This document shows positions 34,031-45,403 of a stretch of 59,888 nucleotides of DNA, piece by piece. The stretch lies in contig JAUCBJ010007191.1 in the NCBI GenBank assembly GCA_032718475.1, forward strand, positions 1 to 59,888, written 5' to 3'. Position 1 is the first letter of the stretch; every line of letters begins with the position of its first letter. The position numbers and the translations under genes are program-made. The stretch is from Nemertoderma westbladi. Lineage: Eukaryota > Xenacoelomorpha > Nemertodermatida > Nemertodermatidae. The notes below the pieces were generated by a model. That model was not told where the DNA came from. It searched no databases and saw only the letters and a list, made by a program, of their open reading frames with translations.

Positions 34031-34375
34031 TACTAAACCACAAGGTTTCAGAAGGGCTAATTCTAATCAAAACATATCATTATATCGTATCTATAAAGGT
34101 TATAAGACAGAAATAAACCACATAACAAAAATAAATTGTAAAAAATACAAATTCTTCATATTTTAAATTTCAATAGAATTTCGACCGAAAATGTGAAAAC
34201 TTGGCATTCTTCACATGGGCGCCGTACAGACACTATTTAATTTATTGTTTTGGTTAGATGTAGCCCTTCTGTAACCTGAAAACCAGATTTTTGAAAACCT
34301 GGTATACTTCACATAAGGGTAAACTGCAATATGAAATATAACAGCAGAAATCTCGTTTACTTCACAATCACCCCA
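34031..34375 (-). mobile_element. Flank of the 53-bp satellite element
   Basis: 34031-34220 reads, in reverse, like 40069-40260 (TGTGAAGAATACCA, TTTTCGGTCGA, TTTTATAGCGC). 34235-34375 matches 40215-40336 in the same direction (TTGTTTTGGTTAG, CCCTTCTGTAACCTG). This is a dispersed family whose ends carry CATGTGAAGAATACCA in opposite orientations. Confidence 0.65.
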
Positions 34376-34431
34376 AATAAAATAATTCAAATTGCAAATA
34401 ACCATTAAAATTTGAGTTAAATTATTACTGA

Positions 34432-36410
34432 GTGGGGGGCGAGCGACGAAAGTAAGCGAGCTTAGCATACAGGCACCACTAACTCAATCGGTGTGTCTGT
34501 TGATCTGTTGATCTGTCGTTCTGATTTTTAACGTTAATAATTCAGCCAAATCTTAATGAAATCTATCCAAACTTGGTACACATGTAGTCTGGCAAAAGTT
34601 TAGAAATTTTCCAAGTTGAATTTCCGTGTGGCCTTCGAGAAGCTAAGATAATAGCAGTTAATTAATTAATTTAAAATTAATTAAGTTGGTTGGGGTAAAA
34701 ACAGCAATTTCAAACCTGTCTTTTAATGGAAATTAATTATTTTAGAGTTTAAGATACAGTATAAATAATTATACTTAAAAATTATACAACTATATTCCAC
34801 ATACCCCATTCCATTATAGTTTTTAATAAGTCAAGAGATTTGCTTTAAGAAATGTGTTTTCAATTGATCTAAACGTAATTAAGTTAAAATGCATTCCATC
34901 ACTCTAAACTTCCAGGTCCATCATTCCTTGGCATTCTTGATATTTCCTATTAGATGGGAAACAGTTCAATCATCTCACCACTACTTGGCAATGGGTAATT
35001 ATATCTATTAAATTGTTAATCAAAAACATTTCAAAAAAATTCAACTGTTAAATTTCTTAATTATAATATTCATTTAAATTTCTTAAGTACCGATTTTGGG
35101 ATATAATTGCTCAATTTTAATCTGTATCTAATGACTGAGCCTCGTCCTGCGCGAAGGCCCCACGAACGTGTTATATATTGCATGAGGCACCAACTGCTAG
35201 CAAAACTAAATGTTTGGGGAAAATCTTTTGATACAGTAACAAAACAGTAAGTACTGTAGTGTACTAGTATTACTGTAGAATAATATTGAACAAGATATTA
35301 AAACCAGATGGATATAATTTCAGTATGCCAGCCTACAGTCGCTTGTCCTGTTTTGTCATAAAATATTTTTCCTAAACGCAGACTGACGATCTTTATACAG
35401 TTATAACTATGCGAAGTTTCGAAACTGTGCGAGTAACTGTTGATACATCTATGTGGAGATGTGTGATATGTGGAGATGTGTGATACAACGCCAACGCATC
35501 TTATGCCGATGTAGTAATATGGGTATTGAAATAATATTAAATCAATGTACACTCTTAAAGCTGCAGCGAAAAAATGTAGCTAATTTCCTAGGTTACATAT
35601 AAAATAATAATATTATTTTTAAGAACATTAATTTTACTACTTTGCAAAAATTCAATTAAAAAATAACCAGACATATACATTGTGGAATAAACTATTTCAG
35701 AAGCCTACAACAGCCATGCCATGGATTGTATTTATGTTATTATATCTGTCATTTAACTGAGATAGCAATAGTAGTAATAGTCGAACGGTTATGCGGCCCG
35801 TCCAGCCTATAATAAACACAATTCAGTGATTGGGCTGGAATAGCAATACTGGTTGCCTCTATTACAATTCCTCTCAGGTTAGTCTACAGCCACAACTCCC
35901 AGCAGCTAGCTCCACACCAGCAGAGACTTGACCAATAATGGGAAGGATTAAATTTGTACTCAATAATTGTGCGGTTTAATTACGTTTAGATCAATTAAAG
36001 ACACATTTATTAAAGCAAATCACTTAAACTAATTAAAAACTATAATAGAATGGCGTATGGGGATTATATCTGTATAATTTTTAAGTATAATTATTTAAAT
36101 CTTATACTGTAAAACAATTAATTTCCTTTAAAAGGCAGGTTGAAAATGGCGTTTTCACCGCAATCAACTTAATTAACTAATTAACTGCTATTATCTTAGC
36201 TTCTCGAAGGCCACACGGAAATTCTACTTGGAAAATTTCTAAACTTTTGCCAAACAACATGTGTACCAAGTTTGGATAGATTTCATCAAAGATTGGCCGA
36301 GTTATTAACGTTTAAAATTGAACACGACAGAACGACAGAACGACAGAACGACAGGTTGATTAATGGTACCACTACGCTAAGGCTCACTCACTTCGTGGCT
36401 CGCCCCACAG
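34432..36410. mobile_element. 2-kb foldback element, GTGGGGCGAGC family
   Basis: The left arm (34432 to about 34920) and right arm (about 35930-36410) are inverted copies. Outer ends carry GTGGGGGGCGAGC and GCTCGCCCCAC, then TGATCTGTCGTTCTG, CAAACTTGGTACACATG, GAGAAGCTAAGATAATAGCA and AAACGTAATTAAG in order. The 1-kb centre includes GCGCGAAGGCCCCACGAACG, also found at 8313-8330. It has no coding frame. It fits a non-autonomous transposon with ~480-bp inverted arms. Confidence 0.78.
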
Positions 36411-36415
36411 ATAAA

Positions 36416-36560
36416 CATAGATATAGATAGGTATTGTGGGGCTTTATGTTACTTGGTTACAAATACAATATTACACTACGGTAACCTAAAACTAATATTA
36501 AACTTAATTACTCTACAGTACGTACAACTACACAATTGATTTTATTGCATATAAATGCTA
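36416..36560 (-). mobile_element. LINE family D, 3' end, copy 2
   Basis: TTATGTTACTTGGTTACAAA and TACACTACGGTAACCTAAAA match 8930-8990 with few changes, after a short ATAGATATAGATAGG tail. It is a truncated 3' end on the minus strand. Confidence 0.65.
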
Positions 36561-36707
36561 CCTAGACTAAATTCATGACTTAATATTAATGGAAACTTGA
36601 CTACAATTAATTGATAATAATCAACTAAGGAAGGTCGACGACTTCCAGTACCTTGGATCATGGATAGCGAGTAGCAAAAATGACATAGAAGTTAGGAAAG
36701 CAAAGGC

Positions 36708-36985
36708 TTAAAAAAGTAAAGTAAAAAGTAAATTTTATTCGGCCGCGAGGCTAGATTGCGCACAAAGTCTAACGACTTATTTCCGTGCGGTCCCCCCAGA
36801 ACTTTACTCCCCAGAGGAAACTCCATTACTCATTTAGCTACCACTTAATGATGCAGGGCAGAGATGCGCCCTGGCTGGTTCCTTTGAAGCATTCGTGCCG
36901 AAACGAAAACTGCCCTGGCCCATGTGAGGATCGAACCCACAACCTACGGGAGATGTGAATTCCATGCAACCACTACACCAAGGTG
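36708..36985 (-). mobile_element. tRNA-derived SINE S1
   Basis: On the minus strand CCTTGGTGTAGTGGTTGCAT (A box) and GTGGGTTCGATCCTC (B box) head an element. Its body includes GCCAGGGCGCATCTCTGCC and GGGGGGACCGCACGGAAATA, and it ends AAAATTTACTTTTTACTTTA near 36715. The total is about 275 bp. Confidence 0.78.
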
Positions 36986-37207
36986 GAACCTGAATTGGGT
37001 TTGGGTAGCTTTATCAAAAATGGATACCATCTGGAAATCAGATCTCTCCAGCACCTGAAGACTAAGTTAATTATGTTAATAGTATGATAATGATCTCCAT
37101 AGCGCAAAATATCAACCGACCCAATTGGGGCTCGAACGCGGTACCTAGGTTTCAAACTTCCGGTTATCATCAGCCGGGTGTGTCCTAAGACTACTGAGCT
37201 ACAAGGA
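36986..37207 (-). mobile_element. tRNA-derived SINE S2
   Basis: On the minus strand CCTTGTAGCTCAGTAGTCTT (A box) and CGCGTTCGAGCCCCAA (B box) lead a body running to about 36986, directly against the head of SINE S1. Both were inserted into the LINE B relic, or one into the other. Confidence 0.65.
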
Positions 37208-37404
37208 CGGATGGAGATTTATTCGCTATGGAGTGGGCAATCATAGTTTGGCCTTTTATAGTCACTCAAAGGAAAGTACAACAGAAGACTAAGTCCTTTG
37301 TGGAACTTGACAGTGGAAAGTGTACCTTTATACGAGGGTGAGACCTGGACAGTGGCCACTGACTAAATCACTTGAACATCGAATTTATGGTTGCTACACA
37401 AGAC

Positions 37405-37647
37405 GTAACGGCGGGGTAGCTCAGTTGGTTGAGCGCCGGGCCTGCAATCTATTGGTTGTAGGTTCAGCCCCGCCAGGGTCCACTCAGCCTTTCATCCACT
37501 GGGGTCGATGAAATTAGTACCAGTTAAATAACTGGGAGCAAATCTTGGGATAGGAGTAGCGCCCACCCCTACCCTCGGGTAGCAGCTATCGAAAGAGGAG
37601 CCTTCGGGTCGCCTCCGGCTTTGGCCGGCTGCTTTTTTTGCTTTGCT
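37405..37647 (+). mobile_element. tRNA-derived SINE S3 with 10-bp target duplication
   Basis: The head GGCGGGGTAGCTCAGTTGGT closes with CCCCGCC, so the acceptor stem still pairs. The T-arm reads GTTCAGCC and is shortened. The body has CAGCCTTTCATCCACTGGGG and TAGTACCAGTTAAATAACTG, a kind of central domain shared by many invertebrate SINEs, and ends GGCCGGCTGCTTTTTTTG. TACACAAGAC flanks it at 37395-37404 and 37648-37657. Confidence 0.88.
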
Positions 37648-37894
37648 TACACAAGACTACTAAGGGCAACCCTAAACTTTAGCTGGAGACAACACATGAC
37701 AAACGCCGAGCTCTATAGTACTATACCACCTGTATCAACTACCCTCCGCTCCGTGAACGCAGATTAAGATTCAGTGGGCACTGCTGGAGAAGTTAAGACG
37801 AGGTCGTACCAGATCTACTTTTCTGGCAATCAACACAAGGAAAGCGTAGCCGTGGACAACCGGCTATAACATAGACCACCTTGAAAGGGATACT

Positions 37895-38452
37895 ACTAGG
37901 ATCGGCATTGCAGCTGCATTTTTAAGAATGCTGTGCCGGCGTGTCGACAAAATTGCGCAGCTACAACACCCTATCACCCATGACATTTGCTAGATCAACC
38001 GCATCTTCAAGGCCAGTGTCCTTTAAGATGCGTCTCAAGAAAGTCATGGGCTGTCCACCATGCTTATTCACTCCATGAGGCTGCCAAAGCACAAGATTGT
38101 GCACATGATGGTCCTCACGACGAAAGCAATATCCTGCAAAGCGGAGGCGGTTTTCTTCTAGTGTCAAACTTGGGGGAACCAATGAGACACCTGCAATGTT
38201 ATATAGTGTCTGGTTGGAGATGTGTGCATTGTACTTGACACAATGAACCCGGCGTAGCATTCTTGTGAATGTGCCATCCAGAGATTTGGTGTCCTCAGCA
38301 GTTAGAGCCCAGCATGGACTCCCATAGAGGAGTACTGGAACTACTGCTGCTCTAAAAAATCGGACCTTAAGTTTCCGATTAATTCTATGTGACATCCAAA
38401 TCCTGGAAAGCCTATTCAAGGCTGCCCATGCCTTTCCCTTACGTATTCAAAG
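37895..38452 (-). pseudogene. LINE family A, copy 3
   Basis: The minus frame (38419-37961) reads RLSRIWMSHRINRKLKVRFF, VLLYGSPCWAL, RMLRRVHCVKYNAHISN and NLVLWQPHGVNKH, about 95% like copy 1 by eye. The 3' end is at 37895 with a short CTAGTAG remnant. It is 5'-truncated at about 38452. Confidence 0.88.
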
Positions 38453-40065
38453 ACACCTGACTTAACTTAGAAACGAAATTGCGACAAGTTTGGAGAATCG
38501 GGAAGCCTGGAAGGATCTCATTTCCACTGTCCGAGTTTGCTCGCTCTACAGTAGTAGTTGTTAAGTAACTTAACCTTAAACAACTTAATTAAGTAACTTA
38601 AAATTAAGCAACTTAATTAAGTAACTTAAGCCTATTGATAACTTTCGAAAAATATTTTTCACCGTGCTTTCCCCAGATAACCAGTTATCCAAAGTGATGC
38701 CCAAATATTTATCTTTCTTTTTATTTCTATATCTTAACACCATAAACCATAACTACTGCAGCTACTACTTTAGCTACTTCAAACTTACGAACAGAGGCCT
38801 ACAGAGGGGCATATAGCCCGAATTTAACTTTGTATGATATAAAATTTTGTTGATCTAAAATTATGTTGTTTGTTGATTTAAAATTTGTTGATCAATCTCT
38901 TGATTTAAAATTTTTATGATTATCGGTCCTATTCTATTTTAAACATAATTTGCTATTGATATTAATTTTAGTTACTGTAGGTACAGTAAGCATTGCAGTA
39001 GGTATTGGTCGGATAAGGTAAATATATCCAAGTTAAATATTGTAATAAAAGTACACCTTAGAGTTAAGAGTACTTCTCGAATTAGATTGTATTTATAAAT
39101 TATAAAATACTGTAGCAATAAACCGATCGATGTTCTTGTTAAACTGAATTGCACATTATGCAATAACTTTGTACCTCGTTGCAATATTTGCATCCGCACT
39201 CTCTCACTAATTTCGCTTGTCTAACAGACCTCTTTAATCTGGTCACGTGATCAGACCATAACTATATAAATAGTGTGTTTTCGTATATTTAACTATTTTT
39301 ATTTTACCTTTTACCTGACACTCACGAGGTGGTTGTATTACAGTAGTGTATACAAAATCTAAAAACAAGATCGCATTTCAATTTGTTATTATTAGCAAAT
39401 ACCATCGGATTAAACGCGACTTATATATTAATTTATCCAATGAAGGTCAATTGCTACAATACTTGAACCTTTAATTGCATTTTATAAATTAATTATTGAC
39501 TTTCCAATAGTATCACTAGCTACTGTTTACTGAACAACATAATTCCAATAGCTTCTTCTGATCAACCCATTGATTGGTTAACAGATAACTAAGTAGCATT
39601 ATGGTTAGTGTAATTCCTTGGATATTGATTGGTTGTGATTTAACATAGCTAAATCAGACTTGATACCATGGGAGTAAGTAAAATAATCCCAGTCAGCCAT
39701 TATTAGCAGCTGGTTCCGTTCTTAGCAATAGGCCCACCATTGTTGGATGGAATTTAGCAATCCCTTATAATATTGTTTTGAGATATTGTTAAAATCCACC
39801 ATCCTGATTTATTACAACTATTTACTTACGGTACGGTAGCTAATAATGCATAAATCCTGCTATGCTTCTTAACATGGCTACAAATTGAAGTGTTATTATT
39901 CGTAACCTGTCTCTTTGTCTTTGTGTTACTTTGCCATTGCATCTGCATCAAGACTATTACACAGTATTTGGTATTTAATACCTTTTAAAATTCAAATAAT
40001 GTAACATTCTGTGTAGGGATTCTGTATTCTGAAAGTAAATGAAGTAAAGTAATATATAATAACCT
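38453..40065. other. No gene seen; AT-rich
   Basis: AACTTAATTAAGTAACTTA repeats a few times at 38560-38635. No coding signal is recognised in the rest. Confidence 0.4.
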
Positions 40066-40068
40066 GCC

Positions 40069-40336
40069 CATGTGAAGAATACCAAGATTTCACTTTTCGG
40101 TCGACTTTTTATTGGAATTTTATATATGAGATTTTTTATTTTTTTTAATTTATCTTTATTAAGTGTTTTATAGCGCTTATTTCTGTCTTATAACCTGTAC
40201 ATATACTAATTCGTTTATTGTTTTGGTTAGGTTCAGCCCTTCTGTAACCTGTGGTTTTGGTAAAAACCAGGTATTCTTCACATGGGGGTAACTGCAAAGT
40301 GAAATATAACGGCAGAACGTCTGGTATTCTTCACAT
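40069..40336. mobile_element. Dispersed relative of the 53-bp satellite element
   Basis: It begins CCCATGTGAAGAATACCA and ends TGGTATTCTTCACATG, an inverted pair. One full 53-bp unit is present in reverse (40265-40330). No coding capacity is present. Confidence 0.7.
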
Positions 40337-40429
40337 GTGCCTAATAACTACTGTACATACAAAGTTTACTGGATATTGGGCCTATCCCACTTTCTCATCA
40401 TTTTGTTTTATATGTTATTGTGGGGCGAG

Positions 40430-40640
40430 CCTCGAAATCTGATGAGCTTTTGCGTTGCGGAATAATTAGTGGACCATCTACGTTTTACAGATGTTAGAAA
40501 TGTTTGAGCGCTAATAAGTCTCTCAATCATTGATAAAAATGGAACCAAATTGGTTCACTTGTCTGCTTATAGTCTATCAAAAGTTTAGAAATGCTACAAA
40601 GAGACTTATTTAGTTCAGCTGTAAGCCACAAGGGGGCGAA
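40430..40640. repeat. GTGGGGCGAGC-family repeat, diverged copy
   Basis: TGTGGGGCGAGCCTCGAAAT starts the copy, and later words (CTATCAAAAGTTTAGAAATG, CAAGGGGGCGAACCC) match 7020-7180 in reverse. Confidence 0.5.
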
Positions 40641-41165
40641 CCCTGGTAGCAGCTATAATTATAGAACTACTAACCATTACAATTTGGTTAATATTCTTAT
40701 ATTTATTATGAGTGTGTTCAGGTTCACAATTAATTCTTCTGATATGCAAAGGCTCTTATATTGCACTTACTGTACATGACGTACCGGTAGTACATTCACG
40801 TAGAACTGTGTATTGCCTTGGGGTGGTTATTATATATGCTTCTTTGCATGTCACACAATTTTCGAGTTAATTAATGTAGTTTTTTATTAAATTTAGTATA
40901 CATATCATTGTTATTACCAGGTAGTTATTTCTTCTGCAGTATAACAATACAATTAATTATAATATAGATAATACCTAGTAATGTGATCTAAGTTCTTAAC
41001 TATATTGATGTTGTGATTGAGGTGAGTTATTAATTAATCGATTATTAACTTTTCAGTCTAAATTTTATTGGACTTTTATATTTGAGGAATTTGTATTTTT
41101 TAAATTTCACCTTATTGTTTTTTAGCCAATAGATATATAATAATTCGTTTGGTTAAATTCATCCA
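40641..41165. other. No gene seen
   Basis: AT-rich and without coding signal. Confidence 0.4.
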
Positions 41166-41405
41166 GATAGGGGGGAAACTGGACGCAATGAAAATTCATC
41201 CCTCTCCAGGGGAAATTCGACACAAATAACAGCTGATAACTCTCAATATTAAAACTGTAACCTGTTCTATTGTGTTTAGTTTATTGTTTTGGTTAAAATA
41301 ACGTGCCACTGTAACCTGCTCCTTTCCCTAAATTGAGAATTTAACATTGAGGCGGGATATTAATTCGCCAAGGCGGGTTTTGCGTCGAGTTTACCCCCCT
41401 GTATC
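41166..41405. mobile_element. MITE family M1, copy 2
   Basis: 240 bp matching 6505-6768: GATAGGGGGGAAACTGGACG at the left and GTCGAGTTTACCCCCCTGTA at the right, with the shared CATCCCTCTCCAGGGGAAAT interior. The left G run is only 6 bases here, so the long run in copy 1 is secondary. No clear target duplication is seen. Confidence 0.8.
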
Positions 41406-41744
41406 AATTGATCACATGGGGGTAAACTGCAAACTTAAAGTCTAGCAATTCACATGGATGAGCTCATTACTTAGCAGTGAGTGGCAGTGGACTGGCCGTG
41501 CTAAATATTTTCTTCACATGGGCCAAATATTTACACAATCTTGGTATCCAATTCAGGATACCGGTTTTTTTTTGGATTTAAATCTGGAGAAACGATTTTG
41601 AGGCCTTTTCATCTTCAAAAGATTAATGAGTTTGTTGAAGAGCAAGCTTTTTTTTAACTACACTCTAGAGTTTCAACTTAATAATTATCTTAGACATAGA
41701 CAGTCACCAGGAAGTAAGGGGAAGGCATAGGCAGTAGAATGGTC

Positions 41745-42200
41745 TGTCTAGGATTTGGAAGTCCGGAAGAATAAAACGGATTCTCAAGGTCCGATTATTT
41801 AGAGCAGCAGTAATTCCAGTACTCCTCTATGGGTGTCCATGCTGGGCTCTAACTGCAGAGGACACCAAATCTCTGGATGGCACATTCACAAGAGTGCTAC
41901 GCCGGGTTCATTGTGTCTAGTACAATAAAGACTTCACCAACCAGTCATTACACAGTATTGGTAGTGTCTCCATTAGACCCCCTAAGCTTGGTACTTTAAC
42001 GGAACCGCCTCCTAATTGCAGGACATTTCTTCTGCCGTGAGGACCAGACCAGCATCGAATGCTTTGGCGATATTATGATGAGAATAAACATGGTGTACAG
42101 CCCATGACATTCTCGGGATGCCTCTTAAATGACAGTGGCCTTTGAAGATGCGGATAATCTCGCGAAATTTATGGGGGATAGCGATAGGGATATTGCAATA
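41745..42200 (+). pseudogene. LINE family A, copy 4 (decayed)
   Basis: CTCCTCTATGGGTGTCCATG, GACACCAAATCTCTGGATGG and CTACGCCGGGTTCATTGTGT match copies 1-3. Indels break every frame (for example GTGTCTAGTACAAT). Part of it is duplicated in inverse orientation at 42283-42452. Confidence 0.8.
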
Positions 42201-42282
42201 TAATTCAATTTATTTCAATATTTATATAGAATTGTAATTCAATGTAATCCCATTGATTTCAATAATAAAACTGATTGATTTC

Positions 42283-42452
42283 AATAGCATGCTTATTCTC
42301 ATCATAATATCGCCAAAACATTCGATTGTGCGCAGCACATGCTGGTCTGGTCCTCACGGCAGAAGCAATGTCCTGCAAATAGGAGGCGGTTCCGTTAAAG
42401 TACCAAGCTTAGGGGGTCTAATGGAGACACCACCAATACTGTGTAATGACTG
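42283..42452 (-). repeat. Inverted duplicate of part of LINE copy 4
   Basis: ATGCTTATTCTCATCATAAT onward is the reverse complement of about 41937-42092, with over 90% identity by eye. It forms a ~160-bp-arm, ~190-bp-spacer inverted repeat. Confidence 0.8.
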
Positions 42453-42514
42453 GTATGTGATTGAATCATATACTGATTGACTGTATAAATATAGAATTTT
42501 GATCCATTTGTGAT

Positions 42515-42710
42515 ACCATACTAAGTTCGCCTAAATTGGAACTAAATTCGCCAAGATTGGAACTAAATTCGTAGGAATTGGAACTAAATTCGTTTTGATA
42601 TTCTGGGATTGGAACTAAGTTCGCTTTATAAAATTTATTTTGAAATTAAATTCGTTTCAATTGGAACTAAATTCGCCTTTGAAAATGTGCGATTGGAACA
42701 AAGTTCGTGG
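42515..42710 (+). repeat. Irregular repeats of GGAACTAAATTCG
   Basis: Seven or so copies of TTGGAACTAAATTCG (or AAGTTCG) lie 22-55 bases apart, with differing linkers. The spacing is not a fixed tandem period. Confidence 0.75.
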
Positions 42711-42954
42711 TACAGTTAGGAGTGCTAACAGTTTGTTATACTGTAGTATAATGATACCGAACTACGCACGCAACCCAATAATCCTTTATATTATATTAAT
42801 AATGTTCATTGTTTTTCTTCTTTCTTCAAACAGTTTGTCTGTATATAGTGTATACTGTGTGGTTAACTTCTTTCGTCAGTAGGCTTACTTTACAATGTTT
42901 TTTAAAGACGTAGGCCTACTGTAATTTTGTAATTTATATCATTTTCATTTGCAG

Positions 42955-43536
42955 GACAGTTGATGTAATATACGAGGGGATCTTTGACATCATCTATGGC
43001 TGAGCAGATGGGACCGTCTGGTCTTTTGGATCGATTAATCCGGGCGTCTGTAACGGATGCGGAGCCGGAAACGGAATCGGCTTCGGCGACAGAGTCTGGC
43101 GCTGTCTCAGTGTCTGGACGCAGTATGGGTACGTAACCATGGAAAAACGGACGCAGTGTGGGTAGGAAACTATGAAAAATCCCTAGGCTATTTTTGCCGT
43201 CGAAAGGGGAAACAGGAATGGGAATTCATTTAATGTTTCAAAAAAATTTACACTATAAGACTGTAACCCGATCCTATTCCATAAATTAAAAGTGAAAATT
43301 TCACTAAAATAAATTTTTTTAATACACATTTTTAGGTAATTTTCCACTTTCTTTTCCAATTTTTTTTATTTAAATATTTTTTTGTAATAATAATAATAAT
43401 TGTAGTTGGAACTTGTACAAAATTTCGGTAATCTTATATTTCTTCAATATTACTGCAGATTCAACGTCGGAAGCTTCAAAAACGGGGGCTGAGAAAGCAG
43501 AAGAGAAATTTATGGAAATTATACACAAAATCCCCT
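42955..43536 (+). CDS. First two exons of an unrecognised gene
   Basis: After the acceptor TTTGCAG (ending 42954) an ATG at 42996 reads MAEQMGPSGLLDRLIRASVT and a Glu/Ser/Thr-rich run to ATGG|GTACGT at 43128. A 330-bp intron follows, then the acceptor ACTGCAG and exon 43459-43536 reading TSEASKTGAEKAEEKFMEII, closing at CCCCT|GTAAGT. Phases agree (G + AT gives Asp). The upstream acceptor implies a 5' untranslated exon further left. Further exons should lie past the 4.6-kb satellite element that starts 30 bases after the last donor. I do not recognise the protein; two consensus splice donors and continuous phase make it credible. Confidence 0.55.
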
Positions 43537-43699
43537 GTAAGTTACAGACGTTTATACAGAAAATCGGGTCAGAGTAAAACGCGGATCCGGATCAGGATCC
43601 GGATTCTATCATTTAACATTGTCCCTATGGAAGTCGACTGAATTTACATTTTTAGGGTGTAATCTGCGGATCCGTGCACTGCTAAATTTACCGAATCCG

Positions 43700-45150
43700 T
43701 AACCGAGTGTAAAATGCGGATTGGCCTTTTTTTCAGATCCGGAACGGAGTGTAAAGCGCGGATTCATGTTTTAGGCTAAATCCTGAACGGAGTGTAAAAC
43801 GCGGATTCATTTTTCTACTGAATCCGGGATTGGGTGTAAAATACGGATTCAGGTTTATTACAAAGTTTTATTAAATCCGGGAAGGGGTGTAAAACGCGGA
43901 TTCAGGTTAATTACCATGTTTTATTGGATCCGGGAAGGGGTGTAAAACGCGGATTCTAGTTAATTACCAAGTTTTATTGGATCCGGAATGGAGTGTAAAA
44001 CGCGGATTTACGTTAATTATCAAGTTTTATTGGATCCGGAATGGAGTGTAAAACACGGATTTACGTTAATTACTAAGTTTTATTGGATCCGGAATGGAGT
44101 GTAAAACACGGATTTACGTTAATTATCAAGTTTTATTGGATCCGGAATGGAGTGTAAAACGCGGATTCAAGTTAATTACCATGTTTTATTGGATCCGGGA
44201 AGGGGTGTAAAACGCGGATTCTAGTTAATTACCAAGTTTTATTGGATCCGGGAAGGGGTGTAAAACGCGGATTTACGTTAATTACTAAGTTTTATTGGAT
44301 CCGGAATGGAGTGTAAAACACGGATTTACGTTAATTATCAAGTTTTATTGGATCCGGAATGGAGTGTAAAACACGGATTTACGTTAATTACTCAAGTTTT
44401 ATTGGATCCGGAATGGAGTGTAAAACACGGATTTACGTTAATTACCAAGTTTTATTGGATCCGGAATGGAGTGTAAAACGCGGATTCAAGTTAATTACCA
44501 TGTTTTATTGGATCCGGGAAGGGGTGTAAAACGCGGATTCTAGTTAATTACCAAGTTTTATTGGATCCGGAATGGAGTGTAAAACACGGATTTACGTTAA
44601 TTACCAAGTTTTATTGGATCCGGAATGGAGTGTAAAACACGGATTTACGTTAATTACCAAGTTTTATTGGATCCGGAATGGAGTGTAAAACGCGGATTCA
44701 AGTTAATTACCATGTTTTATTGGATCCGGGAAGGGGTGTAAAACGCGGATTCTAGTTAATTACCAAGTTTTATTGGATCCGGAATGGAGTGTAAAACGCG
44801 GATTTACGTTAATTACCAAGTTTTATTGGATCCGGAATGGAGTGTAAAACGCGGATTCAAGTTAATTACCATGTTTTATTGGATCCGGGAAGGGGTGTAA
44901 AACGCGGATTCTACGTTAATTACCAAGTTTTATTGGATCCGGAATGGAGTGTAAAACACGGATTTACGTTAATTACCAAGTTTTATTGGATCCGGAATGG
45001 AGTGTAAAACACGGATTTACGTTAATTACCAAGTTTTATTGGATCCGGAACGGAGTGTAAAACACGGATTTATGTTAATTACCAAGTTTTATTGGATCCG
45101 GGAAGGGGTGTAAAACGCGGATTCAAGTTAATTAGTAAGTTTTAATGAAC
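43700..45150 (+). repeat. 53-bp satellite, forward array, about 26 units
   Basis: Unit GGATCCGGAATGGAGTGTAA, then AACGCGGATTTACGTTAATT, then ACCAAGTTTTATT; period 53. Two unit types (GAATGGAG and GGAAGGGG) alternate in a higher-order pattern. GGATCC recurs in nearly every unit. Confidence 0.95.
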
Positions 45151-45220
45151 AATTTGTAAAACGCATATGCAATAAAGACCCAGACCCTCATCTAGTTACA
45201 ATTATTAATTAGTGCAATGT

Positions 45221-45403
45221 TTATTGTTCTTTAGTAACTTTTCTTGGCTTGCTGACTTTCCTGGTTTTTTTCTTCTCCGGACTCGGGGTGCACGATGTTT
45301 GCGTAGTGAGTTCAAGCGGCTCAACAATGGCTGTATCATTGGTTGGACTCGGAATAACGAATCCCGTAAATGGAACCTTTACAAAGTCATCACTGTCATC
45401 CAT
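45221..45403 (-). CDS. Possible first exon or small ORF between the satellite arms
   Basis: The minus frame reads MDDSDDFVKVPFTGFVIPSP, then a Thr/Ser-rich stretch, then basic KKKTRKVSKPRKV before TKEQ and a stop. Composition is protein-like and unlike the satellites around it; 60 codons in all. It could be a first exon with a donor at about 45238-45250, or an ORF of the palindromic element. Family unknown. Confidence 0.35.
   Translation of the reverse strand: MDDSDDFVKVPFTGFVIPSPTNDTAIVEPLELTTQTSCTPSPEKKKTRKVSKPRKVTKEQ

Larger units (their letters stand above)
36632..37890 (+). pseudogene. LINE family B relic, interrupted by three SINEs
   Basis: The pieces read VDDFQYLGSWIASS (36632-36708), then LYEGETWTV-like residues near 37325-37350, and after the third SINE NFSWRQHMTNAELY and RERRLRFSGHCW with FWQSTQGKRSRGQPAIT (to about 37870). 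The order matches the post-RT region of family A, but the sequence is distinct. Stops and shifts abound. Confidence 0.72.

Noticed and set aside
37410-37475. Functional tRNA gene
   Set aside because: The acceptor stem pairs, but the T arm is shortened and a SINE body with tail and target duplication follows.
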